Source: Catenibacillus scindens | GTDB taxonomy: Bacteria; Bacillota; Clostridia; Lachnospirales; Lachnospiraceae | Length of the DNA stretch: 64,000 nucleotides | Assembly (NCBI RefSeq): GCF_014202115.1 | Contig: NZ_JACHFW010000011.1 | Coordinates: 50,327 to 114,326 of the forward strand | Direction of reading: 5' to 3' | Part shown: piece after piece, positions 6,067-15,800 of the stretch | Layout: each line of letters begins with the position of its first letter | Position numbering within the stretch: the first letter of the stretch is position 1 | Program-made: the position numbers and the translations under genes | Notes under the pieces: model-generated | Database searches by the model: none | What the model was told of the DNA's origin: nothing | The model's input: the letters and a program-made list of their open reading frames with translations, nothing else

Positions 6067-8857
6067 AAAATCTGGGCCTCATGCAAAGCCGCCTGGCAAG
6101 GGCGGCTTTTTCAGTGGAGTAAAGCGGGACGCGCCGCAGACAGCCCAGCAGACGATCCCCTACCGGGAGATCTATAAGGACGGGATCTGCCGCGTCAATG
6201 ATAAGCTGTACACCAAGACCATTCAGTTTTTCGATATTAACTACCAGCTTGCCCAGGCGGACGATAAGGCGCAGATTTTCGAGAATTACTGTGATTTTCT
6301 CAATTACTTTGATTCTACCATCAGCGTCCAGCTCACCTTTATCAACCAGCGGGCCAATATGCAGGACTTTTCCAAAAGCATTGCGATCCCGCCCCAGGGG
6401 GACGAGTATGACGACATCCGGCGTGAGTACGCAGAGATGCTTAAAAACCAGCTCGAAAAAGGCAACAACGGCCTTGCCAAACGCAAGTATATCACTTTTG
6501 GCATTGAGGCGGACGACCTGCGTACCGCCAAAATGCGGCTGGAGCGCGTGGAAACGGATGTGCTGAACAACTTTAAGACCCTGGGCGTCCAGGCGGTCCC
6601 GTTAAGCGGGCTGGAACGGCTGGAGCTTCTGCACAGCCAGCTCCATCCAAGCGGCCAGGAGAAATTTAAGTTTGCCTGGAGCGACCTTGCCAAAACCGGC
6701 CTTTCCACAAAGGATTTTATTGCGCCCACCAGTTTTACCTTCTCGAAGGATGGCAAGACCTTCCGCATTGGGGAGTATTCTGGCGCCATGTCCTTTTTGC
6801 AGATCTTAGCGCCGGAGCTGACGGACCGGATGCTGGCCGAATTTCTGGACCTGGACGACGCGGTGACGGTCAACCTGCATATCCAGACTATCGACCAGGC
6901 CCAGGCGATCCGCAATATCAAGCGGAAAATGAGTGATTTGCAGAAAATGAAGATCGAGGAACAGAAAAAGGCGGTACGGGCCGGATATGATATGGACATC
7001 ATTCCCACGGACCTTGCCACCTACGGGGAGGAAGCCCAAAACCTGCTTCAAGATCTGCAATCCCGAAATGAGCGTATGTTTTTGGTAACGGTGCTGGTAC
7101 AGAACATCGCCCCGAAAAGGCAAAAACTGTTCAGCGACATTATGGCTGCCTCCGGCATTGCCCAAAAGTATAACTGCGCGCTGAAACGCCTGGACTACCA
7201 GCAGGAACAGGGCCTTATGTCCTCCCTGGCGCTGGGCCAGAACCAGATCGAGATCCAGCGGGGCCTCACCACCAGCAGCACCGCTATTTTCGTGCCCTTT
7301 ACCACTTGTGAGTTATTCCAGGATGGGCAGGCATTGTATTACGGACTCAACGCCATTTCCTCAAACCTGATTATGGCGAACCGCAAGCTGCTGAAAAACC
7401 CCAATGGACTGTTTCTTGGCACGCCCGGCTGCTTTGCCGGTGATACCCGGATTCTTTTGGCAGACGGCAGCGCTGCCTCCTTTGAGGAACTGCTGGCGCG
7501 CGGTGTAGAGGAAATCGAGGTCAAGACTTTTGATGATGAAACCGGCCGGGTTATCACCGCCATGGCGCGGGATATTCGCGTTGAAAAATACGCGGATGTC
7601 TTAAAGCAGATCACGTTGGAGGACGGCACCACTTTCCGCTGTACGGAAAGCCATCTCATTATGGATGACGCCGGGGAATACATGCAGGCGGTGGATGTGA
7701 AGGAAGGCCAGAAATTGAGCGGCGGCCATACGGCAGTGCGGGTATCGGTGCTGAAACTGCCAAAGAAAGTGCCGGTGTATGACCTTACCGTACCCCGCTA
7801 TATGAATTTCCTGCTGGAAAACGGCCTGGTCGTCCACAACAGCGGCAAATCATTCAGCGCCAAGCGTGAGATCGTCAATGTATTCCTGCTGACGGATGAT
7901 TCTATCATCATCGCGGACCCGGAAAATGAATATGGCCCGCTGGTAAAACGCTTTGGAAAACAGGGGCAGGTCATTGACCTTTCGCCCACTTCTTCCAACT
8001 ATATCAATCCGTTGGACATTAACCTGGATTACAGCGATGACGAGAACCCCATTACATTAAAGAGCGATTTTGTCCTCTCTTTGTGTGACCTGATTATCGG
8101 CGGCAAGGATGGGCTTACCCCTATCGAGAAAACCATCATTGACCGCTGCACCCGCCTGGTGTACCGGGATTACCTGCAGGACCCCCGCCCGGAGAATATG
8201 CCAATCCTGGGGGACCTGTATGAGCTGCTTCGCAAACAGAGCGAGCCGGAGGCCCAGAATATCGCCACTGCCCTTGAAATCTATGTCAACGGCAGCTTAA
8301 ATGTGTTCAACCACAGGAGCAATATCGACATGGACAGCCACCGCGTCCTGTGTTTCCAGCTTAAATCCCTGGGCAAAGCCTTAAAAGAGATCGGGCTGCT
8401 TATCATGCAGGATGCCGTGTGGAACCGCGTTACGGCCAACCGGGAGAAGCATAAAACGACCTGGTTCTATATTGATGAATTTCATCTCCTTCTCAAAGGC
8501 CAGACCGGTGCTTTTTCCGTTGAGATCTGGAAGCGTTTCAGAAAATGGGGCGGGATTCCAAGCGGCCTGACGCAGAACGTGAAGGATCTGCTGGCCTCCC
8601 GTGAGATCGAGAACATCTTTGAAAACTCGGATTTCATCTACATGCTGAACCAGGCCCAGGGCGACAGGCAGATTTTGGCGAAACAGCTTGGGATCAGCCC
8701 GACGCAGCTTTCCTATGTGACCCACAGCGGCCCCGGCGAGGGCCTTTTGTTTTTCGGAAATGTGATTATCCCCTTTGTCGATCACTTCCCGAAGGACACC
8801 AGTTTGTATCAGATCATGACGACCCGCCCGGAGGAAGTCGCGGAGGCCGGGACGTGA
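5969..8857 (+). CDS. VirB4-like conjugation ATPase interrupted by a mini-intein
   Basis: The 962-residue precursor starts at TTG 5969 after AAGGAGGA. Residues 1-60 are basic; about 60-480 match the VirB4/TraE N-terminal and motor region; the Walker A loop is split as LGTPG (483-487), intein (488-624), SGKSFSAKRE (625 on). Walker B is WFYIDEFHLLL near residue 835. Without the intein the protein is 825 residues, a normal VirB4 length. VirB4 energises assembly and transport of the conjugation channel at the membrane. Because the intein separates Gly and Ser of the P-loop, the unspliced form should be inactive. Confidence 0.93.
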   Translation: MPKTKQQEEQEKRLQANIQQARKNRSAVKKAGKKSGPHAKPPGKGGFFSGVKRDAPQTAQQTIPYREIYKDGICRVNDKLYTKTIQFFDINYQLAQADDKAQIFENYCDFLNYFDSTISVQLTFINQRANMQDFSKSIAIPPQGDEYDDIRREYAEMLKNQLEKGNNGLAKRKYITFGIEADDLRTAKMRLERVETDVLNNFKTLGVQAVPLSGLERLELLHSQLHPSGQEKFKFAWSDLAKTGLSTKDFIAPTSFTFSKDGKTFRIGEYSGAMSFLQILAPELTDRMLAEFLDLDDAVTVNLHIQTIDQAQAIRNIKRKMSDLQKMKIEEQKKAVRAGYDMDIIPTDLATYGEEAQNLLQDLQSRNERMFLVTVLVQNIAPKRQKLFSDIMAASGIAQKYNCALKRLDYQQEQGLMSSLALGQNQIEIQRGLTTSSTAIFVPFTTCELFQDGQALYYGLNAISSNLIMANRKLLKNPNGLFLGTPGCFAGDTRILLADGSAASFEELLARGVEEIEVKTFDDETGRVITAMARDIRVEKYADVLKQITLEDGTTFRCTESHLIMDDAGEYMQAVDVKEGQKLSGGHTAVRVSVLKLPKKVPVYDLTVPRYMNFLLENGLVVHNSGKSFSAKREIVNVFLLTDDSIIIADPENEYGPLVKRFGKQGQVIDLSPTSSNYINPLDINLDYSDDENPITLKSDFVLSLCDLIIGGKDGLTPIEKTIIDRCTRLVYRDYLQDPRPENMPILGDLYELLRKQSEPEAQNIATALEIYVNGSLNVFNHRSNIDMDSHRVLCFQLKSLGKALKEIGLLIMQDAVWNRVTANREKHKTTWFYIDEFHLLLKGQTGAFSVEIWKRFRKWGGIPSGLTQNVKDLLASREIENIFENSDFIYMLNQAQGDRQILAKQLGISPTQLSYVTHSGPGEGLLFFGNVIIPFVDHFPKDTSLYQIMTTRPEEVAEAGT
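7430..7840 (+). other. Mini-intein (137 residues) in the Walker A motif of VirB4
   Basis: The insert starts with Cys (CFAGDTRILLADG, intein block A), contains GTTFRCTESHLIM (block B with TxxH), and ends with VYDLTVPRYMNFLLENG and VVHN (blocks F and G), followed by Ser+1. These are all the class 1 splicing residues: Cys1, block B Thr/His, penultimate His, terminal Asn and a Ser nucleophile. There is no LAGLIDADG or HNH endonuclease. Joining 7429 to 7841 restores GTPGSGKS exactly. Confidence 0.93.
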
Positions 8858-8896
8858 TAACCTTCTTCACCGCCTGGCGTATGGGAGGTGATGCAG

Positions 8897-11407
8897 TTGC
8901 CAAGAGATGAAGAATTTAGGGCAAAGGAAAAGAAATTTCACAAGATGACCCGTGACGGGCTGGTGGAACGGGGCGCCGCTTCCGGCGAGGAAACCCGTAT
9001 CAGCGGCCGGGAGCAGGATTTTGATTTGAGGCAGGCAAGGGATTCTCCTGACTCTTTGGAGGACCTTTCGGCCAAAGCCCGCCATACCCGGCAGCAAAAA
9101 CAAAAAGCCGGGGATAACCCGCAGGCGGAGTCGGTGGAAAATGGGGAGGCTTCCCCTTTGGAGGATTCGCAGCCCCAGGCCCATGAGGACGCCCCGCGGG
9201 AGGAACCACGGGAAAAGCCCGGAAGCCGGCGTTCTCGGCATCAGCAGAAATTTTCCGAGTCCAGCAGCGCCAGTGAAGCGGCCGCCGAGCAGCCCCGCAC
9301 CTCGAAACTTCAATTTGCCGAGGACGAACTGCCGCCGGACGCCCCCGGCAAAAAGCTGGTGAAAGCCCGGCAGAAGGCGGAACGGACCGCCCGGAAGCTG
9401 GAACAGGCCGAAGGCAATCTTCCGGCCAGGCGGAAACTGCGGCTGGAGGTGGAGCCGGACGCTGCCACCGGCAATGCCAAACGGCGCTTAAAATTTGAAA
9501 AAGAAGTGATCTCCCAACCGGAACACATAAAAGGCGCCAAGCCTCTGCGCCCGGTAAAAAAAGGCGCAAACGCGGCCATCGGATATGCCCATAAGAAAAT
9601 CTATGAGAATGAACATGAAAACGTGGGCATTGAGGCGGCCCATCGCACAGAGCTGGTGGCGGAGGGAGGGCTTCGCGCCCTGAACCACCGCCGGAAAACC
9701 TCCCCTTACCGCAAAGTGGCCCGGCTGCAGAAAAAGACGGTGAAAACCCGCGCAAGGGCGGCTTACCAGCAGGCCCTTCACGATAACCCCAAGCTGCAGA
9801 GCAATGTGTTTTCCCGCATGTGGCAGAAGCACCGCTTAAAAAGGGAGTACGCCAAGGCCGCCAGGACCGCCCGGCGCACCGGGCAGGCTGCCGGGAAAAC
9901 GGCCGCTGTCACGAAAAAAGCCGGAGGCGCGGTTGGGCGTTTTGCCAGCCGCCACCCGGCCCTCTGCCTGATGGCGGCGCTCCTGTTTTTGATCGTTGTC
10001 CTGATTTTTTCCCTTTTTTCTTCCTGTTCCAGCATAGGGACAGGCGGTGCCGGCGCGATTGCGGCGTCCAGCTATACCGCGGAAGATCAGGACATCAACA
10101 ATGCCGAGCTGGTTTATACGGAGTGGGAAACCGACCTGCAGATGCAGATTGACAATGCCGAAGCGGACCACCCCGGCTACGATGAATACCGCTACCATGT
10201 GGGCAATATCGGGCACAACCCCTTTGAGCTGATGGGATTTCTCACCGCGTCCTATCAAGCCTTCCAGTATGAGGATATTGAGGTGGTGCTGCAGGAGATC
10301 TTTGCCGAGCAGTATTCCCTCGAATTTGTGGAGGAAGTGGAGACCCGCACCCGCACGGAAACCCGGACGGACCCCAGTACCGGCGAGACTTATGAGGTAG
10401 AAGTGACCTACGAGTGGCGGATTCTCAATATCAACCTGACGGCCAAATCCTTTACGGACGTGATCGCCGCCCGTATGGACACGGAACAGGCCCAGCTTTT
10501 TAATATCCTGATGATGACGAAGGGCAACCGCCAGTATGTCTCTAACGTGTTTGGCGATACCAACTGGCTCCCTTATGTCACAAGCTACTATGGCTACCGC
10601 GTCCACCCCATCAGCGGAGAAAAGAACTATCATAAGGCGGTGGATATTGGGATGCCCCAGGGCACGGAGATTTTGGCCGGGCATGACGGCGTGGTAACGC
10701 AGGCCGGGGAAGCAGGCAGCTACGGGCTGATCGTAGTGCTGGAGGGTGCCATGGAGGACGGGCGGACCCTTACCACAAAATACGCCCACTGCTCGGAACT
10801 TCTGGTGTCTGCCGGGCAGGAAGTCAAACAAGGGGATGTCATTGCCAAAGTGGGCAGCACCGGTGATTCCACCGGGCCGCACCTTCACCTGGAAGTGCTG
10901 GTGGATGGGCAGTACCTTAATCCCCTGTATTTTACCGATACCGGCGACCATACCGGGACCAGCCTGATCCCTGGAAGCGCGGGCGGGCCGGAAATCCCCG
11001 CATATCCCGGCGCTCCTATGGGTGATGGCGATTATGCGGCGCTGATTACGGAGGCGCAGAAACATCTCGGAAAGCCTTATGTGTTCGGCGCTTCGGGACC
11101 AAACAGCTTTGATTGCAGCGGCTTTGTTTCCTATGTCCTCAATCAGAGCGGTGTTGCCAGTGTGGGACGCTCCACAGCCCAGGGGCTTTTCAACATGAGC
11201 ACCCCTGTTTCCAGAGAGAACGCCCAGCCGGGAGACCTGATTTTCTTCACCGGCACCTACTCGGCGGGCACGCCTGTAACCCATGTAGGGATCTATATCG
11301 GCAACGGGCAGATGATCCATGCCGGGGACCCGGTGCAGTATGCCAATATCAATACATCCTACTGGACCGAACATTTTTACGCATTTGGGCGTATCTCAAC
11401 CAATTAA
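8897..11407 (+). CDS. Conjugation cell-wall hydrolase with M23 and NlpC/P60 domains (CD1108 type)
   Basis: About 836 residues from TTG 8897, eight bases after GGGAGG; a GTG at 8888 is less likely. Residues 1-345 form a long basic, charged cytoplasmic region. A membrane helix lies at about 350-372 (LCLMAALLFLIVVLIFSLF). The outside part has a peptidase M23 domain at about 560-680 (YHKAVDIG, PHLHLEV zinc ligands) and a C-terminal NlpC/P60 domain at about 715-836 (DCSGF with catalytic Cys near 740, THVGIYIG). This VirB1-like enzyme opens peptidoglycan for the transfer channel. Confidence 0.9.
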   Translation: MPRDEEFRAKEKKFHKMTRDGLVERGAASGEETRISGREQDFDLRQARDSPDSLEDLSAKARHTRQQKQKAGDNPQAESVENGEASPLEDSQPQAHEDAPREEPREKPGSRRSRHQQKFSESSSASEAAAEQPRTSKLQFAEDELPPDAPGKKLVKARQKAERTARKLEQAEGNLPARRKLRLEVEPDAATGNAKRRLKFEKEVISQPEHIKGAKPLRPVKKGANAAIGYAHKKIYENEHENVGIEAAHRTELVAEGGLRALNHRRKTSPYRKVARLQKKTVKTRARAAYQQALHDNPKLQSNVFSRMWQKHRLKREYAKAARTARRTGQAAGKTAAVTKKAGGAVGRFASRHPALCLMAALLFLIVVLIFSLFSSCSSIGTGGAGAIAASSYTAEDQDINNAELVYTEWETDLQMQIDNAEADHPGYDEYRYHVGNIGHNPFELMGFLTASYQAFQYEDIEVVLQEIFAEQYSLEFVEEVETRTRTETRTDPSTGETYEVEVTYEWRILNINLTAKSFTDVIAARMDTEQAQLFNILMMTKGNRQYVSNVFGDTNWLPYVTSYYGYRVHPISGEKNYHKAVDIGMPQGTEILAGHDGVVTQAGEAGSYGLIVVLEGAMEDGRTLTTKYAHCSELLVSAGQEVKQGDVIAKVGSTGDSTGPHLHLEVLVDGQYLNPLYFTDTGDHTGTSLIPGSAGGPEIPAYPGAPMGDGDYAALITEAQKHLGKPYVFGASGPNSFDCSGFVSYVLNQSGVASVGRSTAQGLFNMSTPVSRENAQPGDLIFFTGTYSAGTPVTHVGIYIGNGQMIHAGDPVQYANINTSYWTEHFYAFGRISTN

Positions 11408-11424
11408 AGATCGGAGGTAATAAA

Positions 11425-11682
11425 TTGAATCCCAAAATTGACAAACTCGCAAGGGATATTGAAAAAACGGAAAAGAAAATCGCAGACCTGCAAAAAAAGC
11501 TGGAGCTTTTCAAAGAGGAAAAGACCCGGCTGGAGAACGAGGATTACGGCGATATTGGCCGTGATTTCCACCTGACCCCGAAGGAGCTGGCGGAATTTTT
11601 GAAGGCGCACAGGGCTGGGACCCTTACGGTCCCGGAGGCCGCCCCTCCTGCGGGAGAACAGGAGGCCGGCCATGAAGAATAA
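11425..11682 (+). CDS. DUF4315 family coiled-coil protein
   Basis: 85 residues starting at TTG 11425 behind TCGGAGG. Residues 1-40 form a coiled coil of heptads (KLARDIEKTEKKIADLQKKL), followed by DIGRDFHLTPKELAEFLKAH. This is the DUF4315 pattern found between the wall hydrolase and DUF4366 genes of CTn elements. Function is unknown. Its 3' end overlaps the next gene by 11 bases. Confidence 0.8.
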   Translation: MNPKIDKLARDIEKTEKKIADLQKKLELFKEEKTRLENEDYGDIGRDFHLTPKELAEFLKAHRAGTLTVPEAAPPAGEQEAGHEE

Positions 11683-12844
11683 AGTGAGGAATGTTCTGGC
11701 GGCGCTTGTGCTTTGCATGAGCGCCGTTGCCCTGCCTGTCACCGCTTACGCTTCCACGGGCAGCGATACCACGCCGCCCACCCTTACCGCGGCCTTAAAG
11801 GACGATAAGCTGGCGGTGGAGGCCAGCGATGATATGTCCGGCGTGGAGGCGGTGTATGTGGACGGGACCCGGATCAACAGACTTGTCAACGGCAAGGGTA
11901 CCGTGGCCTTGAAGGATTATGCCGGGGACGGCAAGGAAGTGACGGTTTACGCGGTGGACTATTCCGGCAACCGCTCCAAAGAGGTAAAGCTGGATAACCC
12001 TTATTATGAGGAACCGGCGCAGACCCAGGCGGCTTCCTCTGCCGCGCCCCAATCTTCCAGTGGGGAAACGCAGGCTGCGCCTTCCATGACCCCCGCACCT
12101 TCTCCTTCGGCAAACAATGCGTCCAGCAGTTCAAGCAATTCGGAAAGCAGCCAGGCCGCCGGGACCCCTTCGACCTCCCAGGCAGAAACAGAGGCTTCTT
12201 CTGAAAGCCCTGCCGCGGAGGACGAAACGGAGTCGGCTGTGCCGGAAGGGGCCTTTACCCCGGAAGGCACCGGCACGGTCCTGGACTCAGCCACCGAGCA
12301 GGAAGATGATAAGCAGTTTTATACCATCACCACCGCAGACGGAAATGTGTTTTACCTTATCATTGACGGGAAGCGGGATTCGGAAAACGTCTACTTCTTA
12401 AATGGCGTTACGGAGGAAGATCTGCTCTCCCTGGCCCAGCAGGATAATGGCGGCGAAAGCGCCATTGAGGTTGTCACCTGCAACTGTACGGAAAAATGCG
12501 AGGCGGGCGCGGTGAATACCGATTGCCCGGTCTGCAAAAATGACCTGAACGGCTGCCTGGGCAAAGTGACGGAAGAACCGGTGCCGGAAGAAACCGAACA
12601 GCCGGAAGCAGAGCCGGAGAAATCCGGTGGCAATACCGGCATGATTATCTTCCTGGTGATCGCTCTTGCGGCCGCTGGCGGGCTGGGCTACTACTTCAAG
12701 ATCGTGCGCCCGAAACAGCAGGCGGCTATGGATGAGGACGAGTTCGAGGATGACGGTTACGGTGAAGATTATGAACAGGATTCTGCGTACAGCGATGAGC
12801 TCCCTTATGACGAGGACGAAGAATCCACAAAGGACGGCAGATAA
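11672..12844 (+). CDS. DUF4366 exported membrane protein (CD1107 type)
   Basis: 390 residues. An N-terminal signal peptide (VLAALVLCMSAVALPVTAYA) is followed by an Ig-like segment (SDTTPPTLTAALKDDKLAVE), a Ser/Ala/Pro/Glu-rich linker (about 115-200), a globular part with a Cys cluster (CNCTEKCEAG, CPVCKNDLNGC at about 270-295), a membrane helix (about 325-345) and an acidic cytoplasmic tail. This matches DUF4366 proteins of conjugative transposons, presumed to be surface parts of the transfer machinery. The four to six cysteines could bind metal or form disulfides. Confidence 0.85.
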   Translation: MKNKVRNVLAALVLCMSAVALPVTAYASTGSDTTPPTLTAALKDDKLAVEASDDMSGVEAVYVDGTRINRLVNGKGTVALKDYAGDGKEVTVYAVDYSGNRSKEVKLDNPYYEEPAQTQAASSAAPQSSSGETQAAPSMTPAPSPSANNASSSSSNSESSQAAGTPSTSQAETEASSESPAAEDETESAVPEGAFTPEGTGTVLDSATEQEDDKQFYTITTADGNVFYLIIDGKRDSENVYFLNGVTEEDLLSLAQQDNGGESAIEVVTCNCTEKCEAGAVNTDCPVCKNDLNGCLGKVTEEPVPEETEQPEAEPEKSGGNTGMIIFLVIALAAAGGLGYYFKIVRPKQQAAMDEDEFEDDGYGEDYEQDSAYSDELPYDEDEESTKDGR

Positions 12845-12895
12845 TGCCGTCCTTCTTGTTTCCCGAAGAAATTTTATGAAAGTGAGGATTACAGC

Positions 12896-15800
12896 TTGAA
12901 TACAAAATCTATGCGCGGCCATGGCCTTTCCCGGCTTTTGGCCGGTTTCCTTTGTCTGCTGCTTTTGGTGGGGATCTTACCGGTCAGCGCGTTTGCAGCT
13001 TCGGAAGGCCAGCAGGCCAGCTCCGCTTATGGCGATACGGTCATTGGCTCAGACGGGCAGCCCTATTATTCCCCATCTGGCTATTACACGATGACCTACC
13101 ACGACGATGGTTCCACTTCCTATGTGTATCATGGCGGGAATGTGGCCTACCGTCATTTCGTGCTGAACACGGATGGCGGCGGATTCCGCTGGGTGTACTG
13201 CATTGAGAGCGGCATCCGGTTCGGTGATTCAGACGATGGCTATTATTCCGAACAGACGGATAACAGCCAGTATTTCAACCAGTTGCCGGAGGCTTCCCGT
13301 CGCGGGATCATGCTGGCCTCCCTGTATGGCTGGCAGCCTGGGGCTTCCCTCCCCATGGCTGGTATCAACGCTGATGACTGGTACATGGCAGCGCAGTGTA
13401 TCATTTGGGAATACCAGCAGCAGCTCCGCAGCGACGCTGCCAGCCGCCACGACAATGGAAGTGTTGCGGAAAATACTTTCTTCCGCATTGTGCAGGGACG
13501 CCCTGCCGAGCAGGTCTATTACTGGATTCTGGAGCAGATCGCTTCCCATTCCACTATCCCTTCCTTTGCCGGGGCAACCGCGGAAAGCGCCCCGGTGCAT
13601 GAACTGAAATGGGATTCCAATGCCAAGGTTTATACCCTGACTCTGACCGATGCCAACAATTTAAATATCGACCTGGAGGCCCTTACTGCAAGCGGGATCT
13701 CCGTGACCCGCAGCGGCAACAGCTATACCTTCACCAGTAAAGAAATGCTGGAATCCCCGGTGGCGCTTCAATTCCGCAAAAATGTGCCTATCGGCGAGGC
13801 CATGCTGATCTGGGGGCGCGAGGGCTGGCAGACCATGATGACGGGCGCCAAAGACCCCGTTTCCTTCTATATGCAGATCAAGACGGAAACTTATGGCAAG
13901 GCAAAGATCGTAAAGACCAGCGAGGACGGTATTGTTGAGGGGATTCCCTTTACCATCAGTGGCAACGGCGTGGAGGAATCGGTTGTCACCGGCGCGGACG
14001 GCACGGTGTCTCTGGATCTTCTGCCCGGCACCTATCTTGTAACAGAGCAGCCCATTGACCGCTATGTGACGCCTGCCGCACAGTATATCACCATTGAGAG
14101 CGGCCAGACCGCCAGCGTCCAGTTTTCCAATATCCTGAAGAAGTTCCGCGTGGAAGGCCACAAGGTAGATGCGGAAACCGGCGAGGCCCAGGGGGACGCT
14201 TCCCTTGCGGGAGCCGTCTATGGCCTGTATAAAGGCGGGGAGCTTGTAGATACCTTTACCACCGGGCCGGACGGCAGCTTTGTCACCGGCTACTATCCTT
14301 GCGGGGATGACTGGACCTTGCAGGAGATTTCCCCAAGCCCCGGCTACCTGCTGGATGAAACGGTGCATGAGGTGGGCGCTTCTCCTTCCCTTTATGAAAT
14401 CGAGCTGAATACCACGGAAAATACGCTGCCGGAAACGGTGATCCGCGGCAATATCCAGCTTGTGAAGCATACCGATGACCCGGACCCGGATGTATCGGAC
14501 GAGGAACACAGTGACGACGCCAATGCCGGTATGGTGGAAAAGCCGGAGGAAGGCGCTGTTTTTGAAGTTTATCTGACAAGCGCAGGCAGTTATGAAAACG
14601 CCAAAGAAAGCGAGCGGGACATCCTGACGACAGATGCGGACGGCTTTGCCGCCTCCAAGGATATGCCCTATGGCCGCTATACCGTCCATCAGACCGCAGG
14701 TGAGGACGATAAAGCCTTTGTGCCGGATTTCACGGTATTTATCAGCGAGAACGGAAAGACCTACTCCTATATCCTGAACAATGACGCCATTACTGCAAGG
14801 GTGCGTGTGGAAAAACGAGACGCAGAAACCGGTGAGATCATTCCTATGGCCGGTACGGGCTTCCGTATTAAAGACCTTACCACCGGCGAATTTATCAGCC
14901 AGGAGATCTACTATCCCAACCCTGAAACCATTGACGTATTTTACACTTCGGATGAAGGCTGGCTGATGCTGCCGGAGCCGCTGCCCGCCCATGCGTTTGA
15001 GCTTTATGAGGTGACAGCCCCGGAAGGGTACGTCCTTTCTGATGAGCCGGTGCCTTTCACAGTAGATGCTTCCGAGGCGGTTGTTACCGTCGTACAGTAC
15101 AACCAGCCGCAGAAAGCCCAGCTCACCATCAGCAAATCCGGCGAGGTTTTTGCCAGCGTGCAGGAAAACGATGGCCTCTATCAGCCGGTGTACGAGGTCC
15201 AGGGACTTCCCGGCGCGGTCTATGATGTGATTGCCGATGAAGATATTTATACCGGGGACGGCACCCTGCGGGCGGCAAAAGACACGGTGGTAGAAACACT
15301 GACTACCGGCGAGGATGGAACTGCCCAGAGCGGGCTCCTGTATCTGGGCCGCTACCGTCTGGAAGAACGCCAGGCGCCGGAGGGCATGGTGCTAAATTCA
15401 CAGCCGGAATATGTGGAGCTGACCTATGCCGGGGAAACGGTGGACGTGACCCAGAGCGCAGCCGGACTTTACGATGAACGCCAGAAGGTCGATGTGACCC
15501 TGTTCAAAGCACTGGAAACGGATGAAGTTTTCGGGTTAGGCATGAATGAAGAATACAAGGATATTTCCTTTGGGCTTTATGCTTCTGCGGACCTGACAGC
15601 GGCGGACGGCAGCGTGATTCCCGCGGGCGGGCTTCTGGAAGTCGTGGCGGTTGCGCCGGTGGAGGACGCGCCCGGTCAGTATTCGGCTGCCTTTGCCTCC
15701 GATCTGCCTTTTGGCAGCTTCTATGTCCAGGAACGCACCACCAATGAAGCGTTCGTGCTTTCCGATCAGCAGTACCCGGTGGACTTCGCGTATGCCGGGC

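Noticed and set aside
7430..7840. The VirB4 insert as a Hedgehog-type Hint domain or an ordinary accessory domain.
   Set aside because: It has both the N-terminal Cys and the C-terminal HN-Ser junction, and its removal restores an exact P-loop, which fits an intein only.
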